Source: Thermoanaerobaculaceae bacterium
GTDB lineage: Bacteria > Acidobacteriota > UBA4820
Length of the DNA stretch: 6,678 nt
Reading direction: 5' to 3'
Assembly (NCBI GenBank): GCA_012798145.1
Contig: JAAZNT010000002.1
Coordinates: forward strand, 1-6,678
The notes under the pieces were generated by a model, which searched no databases, was not told the origin of the DNA, and worked only from the letters and a program-made list of their open reading frames with translations. Each line of letters starts with the position of its first letter. The stretch's first letter is position 1. Shown here piece by piece: positions 1-5,684 of this stretch. The position numbers were made by a program, and so were the translations under genes.

Positions 1-3
1 CAC

Positions 4-33
4 AAAGAAGAGGTCTTTAAAACCTTCTTTTTT
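4..33 (+). terminator. Probable intrinsic terminator of an upstream plus-strand gene
   Basis: AAAGAA (4-9) pairs with TTCTTT (25-30) and GGT (12-14) pairs with ACC (22-24), leaving a 2-nt bulge at 10-11 and a 7-nt loop. A T-run at 28-33 follows. The T-run is on the plus strand, so the hairpin would stop a plus-strand transcript entering from outside the window, convergent with the PLP-enzyme gene. It may also help end the minus-strand transcript, but that side lacks a good T-run. The stem is AT-rich and bulged, so the call is tentative. Confidence 0.4.
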
Positions 34-39
34 GAAATA

Positions 40-1335
40 CTATCTCTTTTTAGCAAAATCAAGCGCCTGCGACAAATCCTTTAAAATGTCTTTATAATTT
101 TCAATTCCGATGCTTATTCTTATTCCACCGGGATCAATCCCTGCTTTCACCTGAGCGTCAAGAGGTAGCGGAGCGTGTGTCATTGACGAAGGGTGCTCTA
201 TTAAAGTCCTTATGTTTCCCAAAGAAACAGCAAGAGTGAGCGCAAGAGCGTTTCCCGCAATGTGATTCATAACTTTTCTTCCAAGTTTCTGCGCCTCTTC
301 CGGCTTACCCTTAAGAACAAAATAGAGCATTATCCCCGGCGCGAAATTGCCTTCAGGGTCAACCATCTGCCTTTTTGCAATTGAATATTGAGGATGGCTT
401 TTTAGCCCGGGATAATGAACTTTCTGAACAAGAGGATGCTTTTCAAGGAATTGCGCCACTTTTAAAGCGCTCTCCATCTGTTTCCTTGTTCTTACAGCAA
501 GAGTCGGAAGACCGTAAACAAGAAAGTGCCAACTGCTCTTTGCTGAAAGGGGCGCCCCGAAATCCTTTCTGAAAAGAAGAACTGTGTTTTCAAGAGTTTT
601 AGGACCTATCCAGACGCCACCCATATCCGTACCAAATCCACCAATATTTTTTGTCAAAGAATGGACAACTATATCCGCTCCAAGCGTCAAAGGCCTCTGG
701 CAGAATGGCGTTGAAAAAGTGTTGTCAACAATAAAATACACTTTTTGCTTTATTTTAGCGCTATCTATTGTTTCTTTTATCTTTTTAATATCAACAATTT
801 CAAGGATGGGGTTTGTAGGAGTTTCGCAATACACAACTTTAACCTTTTCGTCCAGATTTTGCTGGAGCGCTTTCTTATCCTTTAAATCAACCCATCTCAC
901 CTCTATTCCATATTTTGGAAGCCAGTTTGCAAAAAGAGAAAATGTGCATCCATAAAGCGTCGGATGAGCAATAATTGCCTCTCCCGCTTTTACAATTGAA
1001 AGAATAGAGGCTGTAATTGCAGCCATTCCAGTGGCAAAAGCGACTGCGCATTCGCCCTCTTCCGCTGTCGCAAGATTGTCTTCAAGCATTGAGCGCGAGG
1101 GTTCGTCAAGTCTTTCATATATCAAAATAGGAGATTTTTTATGCCTGTCAAAATTGGGGTTTGCAAATTCAATAAACCCTTCCGCTCCCCTTTCCGCGCT
1201 TTCAAGTCTGAATGCGGCTGAAGAAGACATAGGCGGCGTCATATGGTCTTTGTAATCCCAATGGACAGAATAAAAATCGCCGTGAATCATCCTTGTTTCC
1301 TTGTGATAATTCTTTTTGTCGATCTTATTTTTCAT
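40..1335 (-). CDS. Cys/Met-metabolism PLP-dependent enzyme, methionine gamma-lyase-like
   Basis: This 431-residue protein belongs to the Cys/Met metabolism PLP family (cystathionine gamma-synthase, cystathionine gamma-lyase, methionine gamma-lyase, O-acetylhomoserine sulfhydrylase). It would act in the cytoplasm, probably as a tetramer, on sulfur amino acids. The Schiff-base lysine is K229 in HSLTKN and the pyridine-binding aspartate is D204 in VDNTF. Y73 and R75 match the phosphate-contacting Tyr-x-Arg, and R406 in GGIRIS matches the substrate-carboxylate arginine. LYGCTF at 127-132 puts a cysteine (C130) where methionine gamma-lyase has its characteristic Cys116, which favours a lyase releasing methanethiol or H2S. 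The family-typical stretches around K229 (NIGGFGTD, usually GH-D) and near residue 373 (LGNIRT, usually LGG-ES) deviate, so substrate specificity is open. Length is slightly above the usual 380-430, because of a lysine-rich N-terminus. The ATG follows a GGAGG (complement of 1343-1347) at 7 nt. It is divergent from the operon on its right. Confidence 0.88.
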   Translation of the reverse strand: MKNKIDKKNYHKETRMIHGDFYSVHWDYKDHMTPPMSSSAAFRLESAERGAEGFIEFANPNFDRHKKSPILIYERLDEPSRSMLEDNLATAEEGECAVAFATGMAAITASILSIVKAGEAIIAHPTLYGCTFSLFANWLPKYGIEVRWVDLKDKKALQQNLDEKVKVVYCETPTNPILEIVDIKKIKETIDSAKIKQKVYFIVDNTFSTPFCQRPLTLGADIVVHSLTKNIGGFGTDMGGVWIGPKTLENTVLLFRKDFGAPLSAKSSWHFLVYGLPTLAVRTRKQMESALKVAQFLEKHPLVQKVHYPGLKSHPQYSIAKRQMVDPEGNFAPGIMLYFVLKGKPEEAQKLGRKVMNHIAGNALALTLAVSLGNIRTLIEHPSSMTHAPLPLDAQVKAGIDPGGIRISIGIENYKDILKDLSQALDFAKKR

Positions 1336-1342
1336 CTTAAAA

Positions 1343-1382
1343 CCTCCATATTTTATTATACATTAAGAGACAATGATTCCAA
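1343..1382 (-). promoter_or_regulatory. Promoter and RBS of the PLP-enzyme gene
   Basis: Read on the minus strand, a perfect TATAAT -10 box lies at 1360-1355. A TTGGAA -35-like box at 1382-1377 is 16 nt upstream of it (4 of 6 matches to TTGACA). Transcription would begin near 1348, just before the GGAGG at 1347-1343, so the leader is very short. No riboswitch or attenuator fits in that space, so methionine/SAM control by a leader RNA is unlikely. Confidence 0.55.
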
Positions 1383-1392
1383 AGAGGGCGAC

Positions 1393-1419
1393 TTGACAAA
1401 ACAAAAAAAAGAGTATAAT
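1393..1419 (+). promoter_or_regulatory. Sigma-70-type promoter of the plus-strand operon
   Basis: A perfect TTGACA (1393-1398) and a perfect TATAAT (1414-1419) are separated by 15 nt, shorter than the optimal 17. A 17-nt alternative uses TAATGT at 1416-1421. The start site is expected near 1425-1428, the left edge of the palindrome at 1426-1439. This is the only clear promoter seen ahead of the plus-strand genes, so it probably drives all of them. The suboptimal spacing may matter for regulation. Confidence 0.6.
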
Positions 1420-1425
1420 GTATTA

Positions 1426-1439
1426 TTGGCATATGCCAA
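1426..1439. promoter_or_regulatory. 14-bp perfect palindrome, probable operator
   Basis: TTGGCATATGCCAA is fully self-complementary. It sits 6 bp after the -10 box, over the expected transcription start and just before the SD of the DUF134 gene. A dimeric repressor bound here would block promoter clearance. The adjacent first gene encodes a helix-turn-helix protein, so autoregulation is the simplest inference. In RNA the same bases could form only a 6-bp stem with almost no loop, which makes a DNA operator more likely than an RNA structure. No second copy was noticed in the window. Confidence 0.6.
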
Positions 1440-1455
1440 AAATAAAGGAGGAAAT

Positions 1456-1992
1456 ATGCCGAGACCGTGTAAATGGAGATTCATCAGGTTCAGCCCCAAT
1501 TATCCCACTTTTAAGCCCTGCGGAATACCCATATCTTCTTTGGAAGAGATCTCTCTGACGCTTGACGAACTGGAAGCAATAAGACTCAAAGATTATGAAG
1601 AACTTTATCAAGAAGAAGCGGCAGAAAAAATGAAAATTTCAAGGCAGACTTTTGGAAATATTTTGAATTCCGCAAGGGCAAAAATCGCAGATTTTCTAAT
1701 TAACGGAAAACATCTAAAAATTGAAGGAGGAACAATTATGTCTGAAAAAAGAATTTTTAAATGCTACGATTGTGGTTACGAATGGAGCGTTCCATTTGGA
1801 GAGGAAAGACCTCAGGAATGCCCCAAATGCAATAGTGTCAATCTCCAAAGAATCCAAAAAGAAATTTATCAAGAAAACGCTGTCCCTAATGCAATTGGTT
1901 TAGGAAGAAGAATGGGAAAAGGAAGAGGAGGCGGAGGAGGCAGGGGAAGGTGCGGCAGAGGTGGCTCTCAAATGGGAAGAAGAGGAAGATAA
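1456..1992 (+). CDS. DUF134 (UPF0251) DNA-binding protein fused to a zinc ribbon and RGG-like tail
   Basis: This 178-residue protein has three parts. Residues 1-94 are a complete DUF134 domain: the MPRP start with K6-W7-R8, the signature TLDELEAIRLKDYE at 35-48, a sigma-70 region-4-like helix-turn-helix at about 52-76, and the usual C-terminal IEGG at 89-92. Residues 100-130 form a zinc ribbon, C103-x2-C106-x15-C122-x2-C125. Residues from about 150 onward are Gly/Arg-rich with one Cys (GRCGRGG). The start at 1456 is chosen because AAAGGAGG (1444-1451) precedes it and family members begin MPRP. The reading frame stays open upstream to 1243, but that part overlaps the divergent gene and its promoter. 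DUF134 proteins are predicted transcription regulators often found beside NifX-like genes. The palindrome at 1426-1439 is its likely target. Some homologues may carry a similar ribbon, so the fusion need not be unique. A second start may exist at 1738. Confidence 0.85.
   Translation: MPRPCKWRFIRFSPNYPTFKPCGIPISSLEEISLTLDELEAIRLKDYEELYQEEAAEKMKISRQTFGNILNSARAKIADFLINGKHLKIEGGTIMSEKRIFKCYDCGYEWSVPFGEERPQECPKCNSVNLQRIQKEIYQENAVPNAIGLGRRMGKGRGGGGGRGRCGRGGSQMGRRGR
1723..1740 (+). promoter_or_regulatory. Internal SD and in-frame ATG within the DUF134 gene
   Basis: GAAGGAGG at 1723-1730 is followed after 7 nt by an ATG at 1738-1740, in frame with the DUF134 gene. The spacing is better than that of the gene's own start (SD ends at 1451, 4 nt before the ATG). 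Initiation here would make an 84-residue protein starting MSEKRIFKCYDCG: the zinc ribbon plus RGG-like tail without the DNA-binding domain. The IEGG ending of DUF134 naturally encodes GGAGGA, so the match may be partly coincidental. The ATG right at the domain boundary makes it suggestive. Confidence 0.45.
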
Positions 1993-2017
1993 TTTTTTAA
2001 TAGAAAGGAGATAAAAA

Positions 2018-2395
2018 ATGCCTTACGGAGACAGAAGAGGACCAGTTGGTTTAGGACCAAGAAGCGGAAGAGGATTAGGTTATTGTTCGGGATACGATTC
2101 TCCCGGCTACACAAAAGGAATCCCAAGAATGGGGGGGATAGGCAGAGGAAAAGGATTTTATTCCTACGGAATGGGAAGAAGTTTTGGTTGTTTTGGCAGA
2201 GGAAGGGGATGGCGAAATATGTTTTACGCCACAGGGCTTCCAGGATGGGCTCGTTTTTATGATTTTCCAAACACAGAGCAAAATCTCCCCAACGAGGAAG
2301 ATTTCTTGAGCAATCAAGTCTCCTTCCTTGAAGAGCAACTGAAATCGGCAAAAAGGCGGCTTGATGAGATAAAAAACGAAAAAGAAGAGAAGTAA
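2018..2395 (+). CDS. DUF5320-type Gly/Arg-rich protein with C-terminal coiled coil
   Basis: The 125-residue protein begins MPYGDRRGPVGLGPRSGRG, matching the MP-GDG-GP-G-GP-TGRG-G-C start of DUF5320 proteins, small proteins commonly encoded next to NifX-like and DUF134 genes in anaerobes. Residues 1-80 are rich in Gly, Arg and aromatics, with cysteines at 23 and 58. Residues 92-125 are acidic/basic and helical with heptad-like leucines (FLSNQVSFLEEQL), a likely coiled coil for oligomerisation. The Gly/Arg-rich part echoes the tail of the preceding protein. There is no signal peptide or membrane segment. GAAAGGAG at 2003-2010 sits 7 nt before the ATG, and the gap to the DUF134 gene is 25 nt. 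The molecular function is unknown; a scaffold or metal-binding role is inference. Confidence 0.72.
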   Translation: MPYGDRRGPVGLGPRSGRGLGYCSGYDSPGYTKGIPRMGGIGRGKGFYSYGMGRSFGCFGRGRGWRNMFYATGLPGWARFYDFPNTEQNLPNEEDFLSNQVSFLEEQLKSAKRRLDEIKNEKEEK

Positions 2396-2449
2396 AAAGT
2401 TGCTCTCATTAATTTTTTAAAGTAACATAGTAAGCTGAAAGGATGAATT

Positions 2450-2950
2450 ATGGGAACAAAAGGAATAGAAATCGTTGATATGAATGTCAAAGAATTGATC
2501 GCTCTTTTAAACAAAGCTTTTTCTGACGAGTGGCTTGCCTACTACCAATACTGGATAGGGGCAAAGGTTGTCAGGGGCCCAATGAAGGAGGCTGTCATCG
2601 CGGAACTAACACAACACGCCGCCGACGAACTTCGCCACGCGGAAATGATTGCTCTAAGGATAATCCAACTTGGAGGAACCCCTGTGACAAAACCAGAAGA
2701 GTGGTATAAATTTTCGGGATGCGGCTACGACGCCCCTGACAACCCCTTTGTTAAAGAGATTCTTGAGCAAAACATCAAAGGCGAGCAGTGTGCTATAACA
2801 ACATACAAAAACTTAGTTAATTTGACCAATGGCAAAGACCCTGTAACCTACAACATAGCTCTCCAAATTCTTCAAGACGAAGTTGAGCACGAAGAGGACC
2901 TTCAAGCATTGACGGAAGATTTTGAGACTATGCTGAAATATTCAAAATGA
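2450..2950 (+). CDS. Ferritin-like protein of the DPSL (thioferritin-like) type
   Basis: The 166-residue four-helix ferritin-like protein carries bacterioferritin-type di-iron ligands: E27 in SDEWLAYY, E60 and H63 in DELRHAEM, E112 in GEQCAI, and E144 and H147 in DEVEHEED. C91 (FSGCGY) and C114 (GEQCAI) form the cysteine pair beside the di-iron site that marks Dps-like (DPSL/thioferritin) proteins, seen mostly in archaea and anaerobic bacteria. Those assemble into 12-subunit cages that oxidise iron, preferentially with H2O2, and protect against oxidative stress. Length fits the family (about 160-190). The start at 2450 follows GAAAGGA (2437-2443); M11 at 2480 is a weaker alternative without an SD. 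The gap to the DUF5320 gene is 54 nt with no terminator. In this operon it may supply or sequester iron for the Fe-S proteins encoded downstream; that is inference. Confidence 0.86.
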   Translation: MGTKGIEIVDMNVKELIALLNKAFSDEWLAYYQYWIGAKVVRGPMKEAVIAELTQHAADELRHAEMIALRIIQLGGTPVTKPEEWYKFSGCGYDAPDNPFVKEILEQNIKGEQCAITTYKNLVNLTNGKDPVTYNIALQILQDEVEHEEDLQALTEDFETMLKYSK

Positions 2951-2992
2951 AGGGTCTTCGAAAGCTTTAAGATAATTTAAAGGGGAGAAAAA

Positions 2993-3328
2993 ATGAAAAT
3001 TGCTATACCTTCGCTCGGCAGGGATAAAACTTCGCTCGTCAACGAGAGGTTCGGAAGAGCGGAAAATTTCATAATTTACGACACGACCAGTAACTCCTAT
3101 GAAGTTTTGGAAAACAGCGAAAACAAGTCACTTCAACAAGGCTCTGGAACGCAGACTGCTGAAACGATAATAAAGAAAAATGTGAATGTTCTTCTTGCAT
3201 CAAATGTTGGTCCAAAAGCACTGAAGGTTTTAGAACTCAGCAACATTAAAGTTTTCACAATTCCAAGTGGCATCACAGTTGAAAAGGCTTTAAACCTTTA
3301 TAATGAAGGGGCACTTACGCTGAGTTAA
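2993..3328 (+). CDS. NifX/NifB-type dinitrogenase FeMo-cofactor-binding domain protein
   Basis: This 111-residue stand-alone Nitro_FeMo-Co domain (the fold of NifX, NafY and the NifB C-terminus) has a ribonuclease H-like fold that binds metal-sulfur cofactors. The family layout is clear: N-terminal MKIAIPS, NERFGRAENFIIYD at 17-30 (usually S-HFGRA--F), a GSGTQTAE stretch near residues 50-60, then LLASNVGPKALKVL in place of the usual ITG-VGP-A---L. It lacks the common His of the HFG motif (R19 instead) and contains no cysteine. No nitrogenase genes appear here. Stand-alone members in anaerobes and hyperthermophiles are of unknown or ORP-like function. AAAGGGGAG (2979-2987) gives a good SD. The TrmO-like gene starts 3 nt after its stop. 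Confidence 0.87.
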   Translation: MKIAIPSLGRDKTSLVNERFGRAENFIIYDTTSNSYEVLENSENKSLQQGSGTQTAETIIKKNVNVLLASNVGPKALKVLELSNIKVFTIPSGITVEKALNLYNEGALTLS

Positions 3329-3331
3329 AAA

Positions 3332-3811
3332 ATGGCTGAAATTATTTTAAAACCAATTGGAATAATTAGAAGCCCAAACACCGACCCTTCAAAAACCCCC
3401 ATTCAGCCAATATACGCCGAAGGGATAAAAGGATATGCCGAAATATATCCAGAATTTGAAGAGGGTTTAAAGGACATTGAAGGTTTTTCTCATATCTTTC
3501 TTATCTTCTATTTTCACAAAACTTCTCAAGAAAAATTGAAAGTAATTCCGTATTTGGAAAGCGTTGAAAGGGGGGTCTTTGCCACAAGATCCCCCTCTCA
3601 TCCCAACAAAATAGGAATCAGTTTGGTTGAACTCCTAAAGATTGAAGGCTCTGTTCTTCATTTGAACAGAGTTGATATTCTTGATGGAACTCACCTTCTT
3701 GACATCAAGCCTTATATTTCAAGGTTTGATAAAGTTGAAAATAGCCGCAACGGCTGGCAGGACAAAATTGATGAAGAGAAAGCAAAAACTCTCGGCTCAA
3801 GGAAAAAATGA
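3332..3811 (+). CDS. TrmO/TsaA-like SAM-dependent methyltransferase, short form
   Basis: The 159-residue protein belongs to the TrmO (TsaA/YaeB, UPF0066) beta-barrel family, whose E. coli member methylates t6A37 of tRNA-Thr. Visible signatures are KPIGIIRSP at 7-15, GLKDIEGFSHIFLIFYFH at 45-62, GVFATRSP at 81-88 and DILDGTHLLDIKPY at 115-128. The usual R-P-N-P-I-G reads H90-P-N-K-I-G. It has only the N-terminal catalytic barrel and lacks the C-terminal domain of the 235-residue E. coli protein, like many archaeal and anaerobe homologues. The start is 3 nt past the NifX-like stop and no SD is evident, so translation probably depends on coupling. Its place among metallocluster genes leaves open whether tRNA is the substrate. 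Confidence 0.82.
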   Translation: MAEIILKPIGIIRSPNTDPSKTPIQPIYAEGIKGYAEIYPEFEEGLKDIEGFSHIFLIFYFHKTSQEKLKVIPYLESVERGVFATRSPSHPNKIGISLVELLKIEGSVLHLNRVDILDGTHLLDIKPYISRFDKVENSRNGWQDKIDEEKAKTLGSRKK

Positions 3812-3858
3812 AAAACCTCTTAAAACAATCTTCAATAAAACTGAGCCCCAATGAATAA
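3808..3858 (+). other. Possible 16-codon bridging mini-ORF
   Basis: An ATG at 3808 overlaps the TrmO-like stop (ATGA) and follows AAGGA (3799-3803, GAAAAAA spacing). The frame encodes MKNLLKQSSIKLSPNE and stops at 3858, overlapping the ATPase start at 3851 by 8 nt. The ATPase gene has no SD of its own, so ribosomes translating this mini-ORF could hand over to it. Such a short frame can arise by chance, and no homology is claimed. Confidence 0.2.
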
Positions 3859-4738
3859 TAGCAAAGAAAACAATTTTGTAATCGCTTTCGCCTCAGGCAA
3901 GGGTGGAACGGGAAAAACATCAGTCGCCTTAAATACGGCAAAATCTCTTTTAAACCAATTGACGCTTCTTGACTGCGATGTGGAAGAACCCAACTGCGCC
4001 ATTTTTATAAAAGGTGAAGTTTTGGAAGAGCAAAAAGTGGCTATATTTTCCCCATCAATTGACAAAGAAAAATGCAACGGGTGCGGCGAATGTTCCAAAT
4101 TTTGCGAAAGAAAAGCCCTTGTCTGTTGGGGTTCACCCCCCATCTGTTTTCCAGAAATGTGCTCCGGCTGCGGAGGGTGCAAATTGGTTTGCCCCATAAA
4201 CGCTATTGACGACGGGGAAAGAATCATTGGTAAAATAGAAAAAAGAAGCAATGGAAAAATAAATCTTTTTTCAGGAATTATAAATATCGGTGAAGAATCT
4301 CCCGTTTCCCTCGTTAAAAGATTAAGAAAGATGGCTCCTAAAAGCGGACTGGTTTTTATTGACGCTCCGCCCGGAACTTCTTGTCCCACTGTGATGGCTC
4401 TTCATAAAGCCGATTACGTTGTTTTGGTTACCGAGGAAACTCCTTTTGGATTAAGCGACCTAAAAATCTTGATTGATCTGGTAAAAAAATTGAATATAAA
4501 AATGGGGGCGGTCAACAACAGAAAAGGAATGGGAAAAGAGAATTTAAAGAAGTTTTTAGAAAAATTTGAAATCCCGCTTTTGTGTGAAATCCCCTTTGAC
4601 AAAGAAATTTTTGACGCATATTCACAGGGAGAATTGATTGTTGACAAAAATCCCAAATACAATTCACTTTTTAAAGATTTTGGTTTAAAACTTTTAAAGG
4701 AAGTTGAAAAAGCGAAAAAAGAAAATGAAAGACAGTGA
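3851..4738 (+). CDS. MinD/Mrp-family P-loop ATPase with inserted 2x[4Fe-4S] ferredoxin domain
   Basis: The 295-residue cytoplasmic ATPase has a deviant Walker A SGKGGTGKTS at 15-24 (K17 signature lysine, K22 catalytic), LLDCDVEEPN at 39-48, and a switch-II motif DAPPGTSCP at 171-179. Inserted between them is a ferredoxin domain with C75-x2-C78-x2-C81-x3-C85 and C104-x2-C107-x2-C110-x3-C114-P, enough for two 4Fe-4S clusters. C92 and C99 lie between the clusters. The architecture matches the paired Fe-S MinD ATPases of the Desulfovibrio orange protein (ORP) locus; related Mrp/NBP35 proteins carry or transfer Fe-S clusters. It lacks the Gly-rich GNSGKLV segment present in the second copy at 5681. 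The frame is closed by a TGA at 3842, so 3851 is the first possible ATG. No SD is visible. It overlaps the radical SAM gene by 14 nt. Confidence 0.9.
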   Translation: MNNSKENNFVIAFASGKGGTGKTSVALNTAKSLLNQLTLLDCDVEEPNCAIFIKGEVLEEQKVAIFSPSIDKEKCNGCGECSKFCERKALVCWGSPPICFPEMCSGCGGCKLVCPINAIDDGERIIGKIEKRSNGKINLFSGIINIGEESPVSLVKRLRKMAPKSGLVFIDAPPGTSCPTVMALHKADYVVLVTEETPFGLSDLKILIDLVKKLNIKMGAVNNRKGMGKENLKKFLEKFEIPLLCEIPFDKEIFDAYSQGELIVDKNPKYNSLFKDFGLKLLKEVEKAKKENERQ

Positions 4739-5684
4739 AATAAAATTCAAATACATTTATGGTCCCGTTCCGTCAAGACGACTTGGAAAATCTCTCGGAG
4801 TTGACCTTCTGCCTTTTAAAATTTGCAGTTACGACTGCATTTACTGTCAACTTGGAAAAACCAAAGAAAAAACAATTTTAAGAAAAGAGTATGTTCCTAC
4901 CTCTGAAGTCCTAAAAGAAATAAAAAGGAAAATTTCAGAAAAATGTGAAATGGATTTCATAACTTTTGCTGGAAGCGGGGAACCCACTCTTCACAAAAAT
5001 TTAAAAGAACTGATATTGGGTATAAAAGAGATGACTAAAACCCCCGTCGCTGTTTTAACCAACGGCTCCCTTTTTTACTTAAAAGAAGTGAGCGACGCCC
5101 TCATCAACGCAGATGTTGTAATTCCATCCCTTGACGCGGGAAGCAAAAAATCTTTTTTGAAGGTTAACCGTCCTTCACCTTCGGTAGATTTTGACAAAAT
5201 GTGCGAAGGTCTTATAAATTTCTCAAAAATTTTTAAAGGAAGTTTTTTGCTTGAAATTATGATTGTAAAAGGTTTAAACGACAGCGAAGAAGAAATTGAA
5301 AAAATCTCTTCGCTTGCTAACCAGATGAAAATTGAGAAAATCCAGTTGAACACAGTCGTCAGACCTCCTGCTGAATTATTCGCTAAACCCGTTTCCGAAG
5401 AGGAACTCAATGGCTTAAAAAAATATTTTAATGCCAAAGTTGAAATTATCGGAAGCGTTGAGAAAATAATTGAAGCGTCCTTGAGCCTTCCCGGAAAAGA
5501 CCTTGAAAACAGAATTGTAGAATTAACAAAAAGAAGGCCTGTAACGCTTGAAGATATAAGCGCTGGACTATCGGTCAAAATCGCCGAAGCCGCAAAGGCA
5601 GTTACGAATCTTTTAAACAAAAAGGAAATAAAAGAACAAATTAAAGAAAGTAAATCTTATTATATAGGAAACAGCAAAGAATGA
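4725..5684 (+). CDS. Radical SAM protein, COG0731-type, with C-terminal winged-helix-like region
   Basis: Using the ATG at 4725 the protein has 319 residues. YIYGPVPSRRLGKSLGVD near the N-terminus is characteristic of the COG0731 Fe-S oxidoreductase group. The radical SAM cluster motif is C34-x3-C38-x2-C41 (CSYDCIYC), followed by the SAM-binding GSGEPT at 83-88 and VLTNGS. Residues of about 260-312 (KRRPVTLEDISAGLSVKIAE) look like a winged helix. Archaeal relatives include the wyosine synthase Taw1, and bacterial members are often labelled that way, but bacteria generally lack wyosine and the substrate here is unknown. Lying between two Fe-S MinD ATPases, it may act in cofactor maturation (inference). 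An in-frame TTG at 4704 would add seven mostly Lys residues; ATG is preferred because the TTG's AAAGGA is only 2 nt away. Its TGA overlaps the next ATG (ATGA). Confidence 0.84.
   Translation: MKDSEIKFKYIYGPVPSRRLGKSLGVDLLPFKICSYDCIYCQLGKTKEKTILRKEYVPTSEVLKEIKRKISEKCEMDFITFAGSGEPTLHKNLKELILGIKEMTKTPVAVLTNGSLFYLKEVSDALINADVVIPSLDAGSKKSFLKVNRPSPSVDFDKMCEGLINFSKIFKGSFLLEIMIVKGLNDSEEEIEKISSLANQMKIEKIQLNTVVRPPAELFAKPVSEEELNGLKKYFNAKVEIIGSVEKIIEASLSLPGKDLENRIVELTKRRPVTLEDISAGLSVKIAEAAKAVTNLLNKKEIKEQIKESKSYYIGNSKE

Noticed and set aside
584..955. Plus-strand open frame of 123 codons opposite the PLP enzyme
   Set aside because: It lies antisense within a well-supported gene, shows no recognisable domain and has no RBS; it is a shadow of the real gene.
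1243..1455. N-terminal extension of the DUF134 reading frame back to 1243
   Set aside because: It overlaps the divergent PLP-enzyme gene and both promoters, has no RBS, and homologues begin at the MPRP start at 1456.
1336..1455. Riboswitch such as SAM or T-box upstream of the PLP enzyme
   Set aside because: The predicted leader is only about a dozen nucleotides; there is no room for an aptamer.
1990..2420. TAATTTTTTAA repeated after the stops of the first two operon genes (1990-2000 and 2410-2420)
   Set aside because: It is a short, pure A/T string with no stem ahead of it; chance is a sufficient explanation and it is not a terminator.
2396..2449. Possible internal promoter before the ferritin gene (TTGCTC at 2400, TAACAT at 2423)
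   Set aside because: The boxes match consensus at only 3 of 6 and 4 of 6 positions, no more than expected in AT-rich DNA.
2951..2992. Hairpin or terminator between the ferritin and NifX-like genes
   Set aside because: Only short palindromes (TTCGAA, AAAGCTTT) are present, with no GC stem or T-run, so read-through is expected.
3832..4389. Minus-strand open frame of 185 codons opposite the first ATPase
   Set aside because: It lies antisense to a clear Walker A/ferredoxin ATPase and has no family-like motifs of its own.
5075..5620. Minus-strand open frame of 181 codons opposite the radical SAM gene
   Set aside because: The Ser/Phe/Leu-rich translation is typical of antisense to Lys/Glu-rich coding sequence; the sense strand carries the radical SAM motifs.
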